From Myotis daubentonii (Eukaryota > Chordata > Mammalia > Chiroptera > Vespertilionidae), in assembly GCF_963259705.1 (NCBI RefSeq), contig NC_081844.1, positions 19,081,715-19,145,714 on the forward strand: 64,000 bases of DNA, in the 5' to 3' direction. The notes under the pieces are model-generated. The model was not told the DNA's origin and ran no database searches. It was given only the letters and a program-made list of their open reading frames with translations. Within the stretch, counting starts at the first letter, position 1. Each line of letters starts with the position of its first letter. The position numbers and the translations under genes were made by a program. Of this stretch, positions 57,268 to 64,000 are shown one piece after another.

Positions 57268-58379
57268 ACCGCCGCGCGTTCGAGTGACGGGGAGCCGCGC
57301 GCCTGTCCAGAAAACTGCGACTTGGGGATCGGGGGGCGGGGCATGCTCCGCAAGGGCAGGACCTGAGCGATGAAAGGGGCCGGGCGTGTCTGAGGGGGCG
57401 TGGTCTCCGGGGAGGGGCGTGGTCTGAAGATGGGCGGGGCGAGGGGAGAAGCCTTGCGCTCCTGAGTAGAGGAGAGGCGGGGCCTGTGGCGAGGGGCGTG
57501 GTCTGGGGAGAGAGGGGCAAGGCTCAGTCCACAGAGGGGCGGGGCCTGATCTGGGACGGGTCGGAGTCTAAAAGACGGTTGCAGGTGGGGGGGGTAAAGG
57601 TGTGGCGATCGGCGAGGGTGGGACCAGAGAGAAGCGGGTGGAGGGGGGCTGTGCGGACCGTGAGGTGCAGCAGGTCAGGGACAGGGTCTGCTACGGAAAG
57701 GGCAAGGGATGGAGCCTAATGGGAGGTGGGGCTTGGGAAATTGGACCCCGAGCCCTGAGAACCACTCATCCCCTCCAGAGTCACTCCCTCTCCAAGACCT
57801 CCCTCTATCACGGGAACTCTCACCCTGTGCCCAGGTGTCGAACTTCCAGCCCATGTTTGAACCAATAGGGCCTCCTCCGTAAAGCTCCCAGAGCTATTTC
57901 GGGCACCTCTACTCCCACCCCTTGGAAAGTCTAGAAACTCTGCCCTGGCAAGGTTCAGACTCCTAGGATGCTCTCTCCAGCCTTGAGCCCATTTATTCTT
58001 TCACTCTCTGAGTCGGAAAACCATCTTTTGTCCAGCGAGCAAGACCCAGGGGTCCAGATGGGGCTTAGAGCCCTCCCTGCAGTCAGCGCTCAGAGAAGAG
58101 GGTGGACATGGACTGGAGACTCCGAGGAGACAGCAAGGGGCCTCTTGAGTAGATAGAACCTACTGTAGGTAGAACCAGACCCAACTACTCCACATCCAGC
58201 AGAGGGTCAAGTATATACTAGGTGTTCAATCGATCGTTTGTGTAAAATGCTCAGGAATTGACACTTCAAGTTCACAGATACCAGGTGCGAAAGGACCCTG
58301 CTGACCTCTCCAGCACACAATAAGTGCTCAATGTTGAATGCGTGCATGAGCAACGTGCATTCCCAGCAATCTCTGCACA

Positions 58380-58431
<52 letters not shown>
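58380..58431 (+). repeat. (CA)n microsatellite
   Basis: About 25 uninterrupted CA units; likely polymorphic. Confidence 0.92.
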
Positions 58432-58433
<2 letters not shown>

Positions 58434-59539
58434 CTCCTGACTGTGGTCGGCGGCCACTCAAGCCTTTGTTCCAGATGAACCACATGCAGGCATCAAACCC
58501 TGCTCAGCTGAGACCTACAGCTCACACACCCGCCAAACATACGGCTGCAGTCAATGGCATCCATATGCACACACACTTCATAAACACCCAGATTCAACCC
58601 ACATGTCAGACAGACAGCCCAAGATCACTGGGCCCCTGGCTGTGTGCACATGCAGGGCATGCTGCAGACACACAGTGCTGTGGTCACACTAGGTACTCCA
58701 GGAGTGCACGTCACAGGACAGCCAGTGCAAAGAACCTGAGGCAGGGGTGTACCTGGAGTGTTGCCTGGCAGGGAGAAGTGAAGGAGAGGGGTGCAGTAGG
58801 TCATGGAGAGCTTGTGGGTCACTATGGAGGCATTTTCCTACATAAAATGAGGAGAGGGGCTTGTCAGCAGAGGGGATGTAACCAACATGACAGTAGGGGG
58901 CAACATCTTGAATAAGGGACAATACTTAGGAGTGTTCTAGGACAAATTATAGGACTTGCCCCAGGGTAATGGCAGAGAAGGGCTGGGAGGTGGTCCTAGC
59001 CAGGAGGTACTTTGCAGGTGGTGCCAATAGGAGATGCAACAGATGGGATGTGGGGTGAGGCAGAGGAGGCCAAGGTTCTTGGCCTAGCACGACTGCCTGC
59101 CACACCTGAGATGGGGCACGGGCAGGTAGGGAACCTGGAGGGACACCAAAGGTTACTGCACAGCCTCGTCCAATAATGATGACCTGTGAGCTGGCAGACC
59201 CCACAAGCGGGGACACAGCAGACAGCATCCTGAGGCCTAGCCACCATCTGGCCCGCAGCTGACATGGCTCGCTCAGAGGCAGGGGCCTTGCCATCTGCTC
59301 CCCTGCTCTGGATCAGCTGCGGGGCTCACGGACCCAGGTCAGAGCTCAGAAGCCTTCTAGTAACCCTTAGGTGTTACAGAGGAGGAAACTGAGGTTTGGC
59401 GGGTAGGAGATGCCTTGTTTCCTACAACCTCATGCTGGGGCCTCCTCCACCTATCTGCCCTTCACCACCGAGTGGCCTTGGAGCGAGCTGTAAATGCTCC
59501 TAGTGCTTAGTTTTGCTTCTTTATAAACTAGACAGGTCA

Positions 59540-59788
59540 TCCTGGCTGGTGTTACTCAGTGGTTAGAGCATAGGGTCACAGGTCCAATTCCAAGTCAAGG
59601 GCATATACCTGGGTTGCAGGTTCATACCCACCCCAGTCAGTATGGGCTTGTGCAGAAGGCAACCAATCAATTGATGTTTCTCTCTCTCTCTCTCTCCCTC
59701 CCTCCCTCACTCCCTTCCACTCTGGAAATCAATGGATAAAATACCCTCGGGTGAGGATTAACCAAAAAGCAAAAAATAATAAATAAAT
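59540..59788 (+). mobile_element. VES SINE
   Basis: GTGTTACTCAGTGGTTAGAGC head, CT run, tail CCTCGGGTGAGGATTAACC followed by AATAAATAAATAA. Confidence 0.8.
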
Positions 59789-59891
59789 AAATTAGGTCAA
59801 CATCTGATGAATACTCACTATTATCACCCTGAGTTCTGCATCCACTTCTTAGGAGCCATGAGGCTTCGACAGGTTGCTCTAGCTATTTATT

Positions 59892-60085
59892 TTTAACTTT
59901 AAAAAAAAATTTTTATTGATTTCAGAGAGAGGGAGAGAAACATTAATGATGAGAGAGAATCATCAATCTGCTGCCTCCTGCATGACCCCTATTGAGGATT
60001 GAGCCCGAAACACAGGTATGAAATTGAACCCTGACATCCTGGTTCATGGGTCGACATTCATCCACTGAGCCACACCATCCAGGAC
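59892..60085 (-). mobile_element. VES SINE
   Basis: Reverse copy TTTTATTGATTTCAGAGAGA to CATCCACTGAGCCACACCATCC. Confidence 0.82.
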
Positions 60086-60284
60086 AGTTTTCCCATATTT
60101 AAAATGACCCTGAAGGGCAGAGCACAGAGACCAGGATGAAATAAACAACATACTGTGCTCAGAGCAGCTCAGTGAGTAGCCCTGAGTCCATGCCAGCTGA
60201 CGGCACTTCCCTTCTCCCCCATACCCACTCTCCACTCCCCAGCACTACTTGACTTTTCTATCTAACAAGGTCTGTGTTTTAGTT

Positions 60285-60760
60285 TTCCTTTTTAAAATTG
60301 AGATATAATTCTCATAGCATAAAATTTACCATTGTAAAGTATACAATTCAATGGTATTTATTGCATTCGTGATGTCATGCAACCATCACGTCTATCTAGT
60401 TGTAAAACACTTCTATCATCCCCAAAGGAGATCCTGTCCCCAGTAGCACTCACTCTCCATTTCTCCTCCCCCCCGTTCCTAGTAACTAGTAATCCGTTTT
60501 CTGTCCCTATGGGCTTACCAATTCTGGCTTATTTTATTCAGCATAACATTTATGAGGTTCATTCACGTTGTAGCATGTGTCAGTGCTTCACTCCTTTTCA
60601 TAACTAATATTCCATTTTGTTTATTCATTCACCCATTGATGGACACTTGGATCAGCCCCAGATGGAGTGGATGGCTACTGTGAATAGTGTGCTGTGAACA
60701 TGTGTGCACATGTATTTGTTTAAACACACAATTTCAATTCTCTGGGGGTATATGTCAATT
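60285..60760 (-). mobile_element. Old L1 3' end
   Basis: AATTGAGATATAATTCTCAT, AGTATACAATTCAATGGTAT and GATGGACACTTGGATCAGCC are reverse L1M-type 3' sequences. Confidence 0.75.
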
Positions 60761-61609
60761 TTACAGATGAGGAAACTGAGGCTGGGAGGGTGTGAGTCAG
60801 CATTCAAGAATGTGGATTTGGTTTGAGGCTGGCCTCTGCCAGACACATGTGGCCTTGGGCCTGGGGAGCTACCAGGACCCCTGGCTCAGAGGAAGAGACC
60901 CTGGAGGCCCTAAAGGTCCCCTTGCAGCACTTGGTCCCTATCAGCCATTACGTATGAATAGTGTAGTGGTGGGGGCTGCTGAGACTCCTCTTCTCCCTGA
61001 AAGCCCACTCTCCCTGGTAAAAATCACTGGAACCTGCTTTGCCCACCTCGCACGAGGTCCTCCCAGGTTTGGCTCATCTCTAGGCAGTATTCCTGACTCT
61101 GTCTGGCTGTGGACTCTCATCTTACCCCAACACCCCACCTGAGGTGGGGTCCCCAAGAGCGGCTCTGATGCAGCCTCCCACACACTGCACTCCCGAAGGG
61201 CCCAGAGCCCCAAGCCCTTGCTGTGTGACTGCAGGAACCCTTCGCCCTCTGCATTTGACCTTCTTCCCCATCCGGGAAGGAATGCAGAACTGGTCACTCT
61301 TTTCTCAGGGCCAATTAGTGGCCCACGGTGCACATGCTGTGGACATTGAGTATCTGGCTCAGAGCCTTTTTGGAGGAAGGGAGACTCATTCTTCCTGAGA
61401 GAAGGATTAAGTTCATTCCCATTTCAGAGGTGTGGGAAGTGAGATCCAGAGAATCTAAGAGTCAAGAGTCACAATGATTCGTTCCTGCGCTGTGTATTTA
61501 CATAACGTGCCAGGTGCTGTCCAGGGCTCTGAACCAGGAAGAAAACAAAGTCCCTGCCCCTGGGGAAGTTGACATTCCAGGGGCGGTCAGATGATAAACA
61601 GGAAAAGGA

Positions 61610-62525
61610 AATGGATGACAGTTCCTCCAAAAGATCCTTATGGAGCTACCCTGTGACCCAGCCATTTCACTCCAAGGTATGTGCCCAAAGACAAGTGAAA
61701 GGAGCTGCAAAGACCCAATTTCTTTAAAAAAAAAAAATTGTATTGATTTCAGAGAGGAAGGAAGAGGGGACAGAGATAGAAACATCAATGATGAGAGAAT
61801 CATTGATCAGCTGCTTCCTGCACACCGGCTACTGGGGATGGAGCCCGCAACCCAGGCATGTGCCCTTGACCGGCATCAAACCTGGGACCATTCAGTCCAC
61901 AGGCCGACACTCTACCCACTGAGCCAAACCAGCTAGGGCCAAAGAGCCTATTTCCAAACCAGGTCACATGCTGAGGTTTTAGATGGACATAAAATGAAGA
62001 GGGTGGGGATACCACTCAACCTACTACAGGTCTTTATCTGAAGGAAAGGAAGACGTGGTTTCACCAAAGATGTGAACAGAAATGGTCACAACAGCCCTAA
62101 ACTGGAAACATACTAAGGGTCCACCAACAGGTCTGTGAATAAACAAACAGTGACATATTCACATAATGGAATACTACGCAGCAAGGAAAAAGAACCAGTG
62201 CCACATGCATCCCACAGGTGGATCTTGCTGACATTAAGTGAAAGAAGCAGGCGTAAAGAGGACACACTGTATAAATCCATTTGTGTCAAGCTCACAGACA
62301 GGCCACGCTAATCTACAGCGACAAGTTGGGACAGGGACCGCTTGGTGTGGATCATCAGGGAGGGAAGGCACTAACCACAAAGGGGCACGAGGCCTTGAAG
62401 TGATGGAAATGTTCTATTTCTTGATTATGTAGCAACAGGAAAGGGGGGTTATGTATGTCAAAACTAAGTGCTTAAAGTGGTTGCCTTATTGAATGTAAAT
62501 TTTGCTTCATTAAAGCCAGTTTATT
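61610..62525 (+). mobile_element. Old L1 3' end, split by a SINE
   Basis: GAGCTACCCTGTGACCCAGC before the SINE at 61723; AATGGAATACTACGCAGC and ATTTTGCTTCATTAAAGCC after it. Confidence 0.72.
61723..61937 (-). mobile_element. VES SINE
   Basis: Reverse copy ending CTACCCACTGAGCCAAACCAG. Flanks AAAGACCCAATTTC / AAAGAGCCTATTTCC. Confidence 0.88.
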
Positions 62526-62952
62526 TTTTACAAAAGCAAAAATAAAAGAGGCCAGATGGAGCCAAGGTGATAGAGGTAAGACCTGGGGCTGCCTCTGGGG
62601 GGTGACTAACTGGAAAGAGTCAAGAGGGACCCACAGGGGCTTGGGGTGCTCTGTACTTGGGTCACAGGAGTGTAAACATTCATGGCTCTATACAGTATAA
62701 ATGGGTGTATATTGCTGTTTGTGAGTTACACTTCTATGAAAAAGAAAGACCTAGAGACTCAGAGTTAAAGGCTCAGAGTAAGTAATTTGCCCAAGGCCCC
62801 ATCAGGGAATGTCAGAGCCATCTTACCCTGGAGCTCACCACTGGTCTCGTACTGCTTCCCTCCAGTGCCAGGTGCTGGGCTGTAAGCATCTCAGGCAAGA
62901 TCCCTGCCCTTATGTTCCAGAATATTCTGGAATGTATATTCTTTTTTATTCT

Positions 62953-63222
62953 TTGTTTTGTTTTGTTAATCCTCACCCAAGGATATTTTTTCCATTGATT
63001 TTTAGAGAGAGTGGAAGAGAGAGAGTGAGGGAGCTGGGGGTGGGGAGAGAGAGAGAAACATTGATGTGAGAAGAGACACATCAATTGATTGCCTCCGGTA
63101 TGTGCCCTGACCAGGGCCAGGATTGAACCTGCAACCCAGGTATGTGCCCTTGACTTGGAATCCAACCCGTGACTCTATGATGCGCGGACCAACCCTCTAA
63201 CCACTGAGCAACACCCACCAGG
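62953..63222 (-). mobile_element. VES SINE
   Basis: Reverse copy TTAATCCTCACCCAAGGATA to CTAACCACTGAGCAACACCC. Confidence 0.84.
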
Positions 63223-63269
63223 GCTGATTCACAAACAGCAATATATACCCATTTTTACTGTATATTCTT

Positions 63270-63487
63270 TTTTTAAAATATATTTTTTATTGATTTTTTA
63301 CAGAGAGGAAGAGAGAGGGATAGAGAGTTAGAAACATCGATGAGAGAGAAACACCGATCAGCTGCCTCCTGCACACCCCTTACTGGGGATGTGCCCACAA
63401 CCAAGGTACATGGCCTTGACCAGAATCGAACTTGGGACCTTTCAATCCACAGGCCGACGCTCTATCCACTGAGCCAAACCGGTTAGG
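63270..63487 (-). mobile_element. VES SINE
   Basis: Reverse copy near consensus, ending CTATCCACTGAGCCAAACCGG. Flanks both carry TGTATATTCT. Confidence 0.9.
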
Positions 63488-64000
63488 GCATGTATATTCT
63501 AATGGGAAAGACAATCTGAGACACACAAACTGATCAATGACCAAGGCCTTTCCTGATGGTGAAAACAGCCATGAAGTCAATGGGCTGAGAGCCACCAAGC
63601 GGAGAGGGACTACATTAGCCATAGGTTAGGGACAGCTTCTTTTAAGGAGGTGATGTCCAGCTTTAATAAAAGCAGGGGACAGAATATTCTAAGATGTTCC
63701 AGAACATTCCAAAACATTGTGTTGTGGAAAGGCCCAGAATGTTCCAGAACGTTTCAGGTGGAAGTAATGTGTAGGCCCCAAACCTGATGCCAGAAAGAGC
63801 CTAAGAGATAGAGACAAGAAGCCACACTGGCTGGGGCGACGTGGGCAAAGCTTGGAGCAAGGAGGGAGAGTGTTGACAAAGATGTATTGAGAGCAGCCTC
63901 CTGGAGTGTGGGACACAGCTGTGACTGAGACTGCTCGCGCGTCACATCTGGCAGAGGGAACATTTATTAAACCAATCATCACACAAGCAAAGAAGCAATA

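Larger units (their letters stand above)
57040..57560 (-). promoter_or_regulatory. KLHL26: KLHL26 CpG island / promoter
   Basis: CpG-dense block around exon 1. Upstream of the ATG it carries repeated GC/KLF boxes on the plus strand: GGGGCGGGGC near 57333, GGGGCGTGG at 57395-57403, 57414-57422 and 57493-57501, GGGCGGGGC at 57432-57440, and AGGGGCGGGGCC near 57534. No TATA box is evident. The direction is toward lower coordinates. Confidence 0.8.
57560..64000. other. Upstream flank of KLHL26
   Basis: No exon is recognisable. TMEM59L, the next gene upstream in human as I recall, was looked for and not seen. 57560-58370 and 58440-59530 hold unique sequence with no family signature; the rest is SINE and L1. 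Confidence 0.6.

Noticed and set aside
58370..64000. TMEM59L 3' end, expected upstream by human synteny
   Set aside because: No exon of a membrane protein is recognisable; the human gap I recall is larger than the space available here.

Overview
The window is mammalian nuclear DNA from a bat, most likely a vesper bat (Vespertilionidae). About thirty copies of a tRNA-headed SINE of the VES type lie on both strands. There is also a short Helitron with HeliBat-like ends, three SPIN-type hAT miniature transposons, other hAT MITEs with clean 8-bp target duplications, and L1 3' ends of several ages. Among mammals, Helitrons are known in abundance only from vesper bats. There is no bacterial or viral gene organisation, and coding sequence is a tiny fraction of the window.

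Two protein-coding genes are supported, both on the minus strand. KLHL26, a BTB-BACK-Kelch CUL3 adaptor, is complete: coding exon 1 at 57182-57264, exon 2 at 34019-34201, and exon 3 at 30385-31966. These splice in frame to a 615-codon protein, and a 3' UTR probably ends at a poly(A) signal at 28241-28246. CRTC1, a CREB coactivator, contributes only its first coding exon (18056-18181, 42 codons) and the start of a large intron that runs off the low end of the window. The order KLHL26 then CRTC1, same strand and about 12 kb apart, is the one I recall from human 19p13.11.

Layout: 1-18055 is CRTC1 intron 1, holding nested L1/SINE clusters and a 33-bp-period minisatellite next to exon 1. 17900-18480 is the CRTC1 CpG-rich promoter, and 18480-28219 is intergenic with SINEs. 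28220-57264 is KLHL26, whose 23-kb intron 1 contains a dense L1/SINE graveyard at 47-56 kb. 57040-57560 is the KLHL26 CpG island, with a run of GC/KLF boxes upstream of the start codon. 57560-64000 is upstream flank with more SINEs and old L1.

The points most worth a second look are: the HeliBat element and VES SINE inside the KLHL26 3' UTR; an overlapping alternative reading frame that stays open across the KLHL26 exon 1-2-3 junctions; the 33-bp E-box-rich minisatellite beside CRTC1 exon 1; a GGA-repeat 5' UTR abutting the CRTC1 start codon; a CArG/MEF2-like cluster in KLHL26 intron 2; and three places where successive SINEs reused the same target sequence. I found no wholly new multi-gene system. 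Repeat family names and comparisons with human proteins rest on recall, not on a search.
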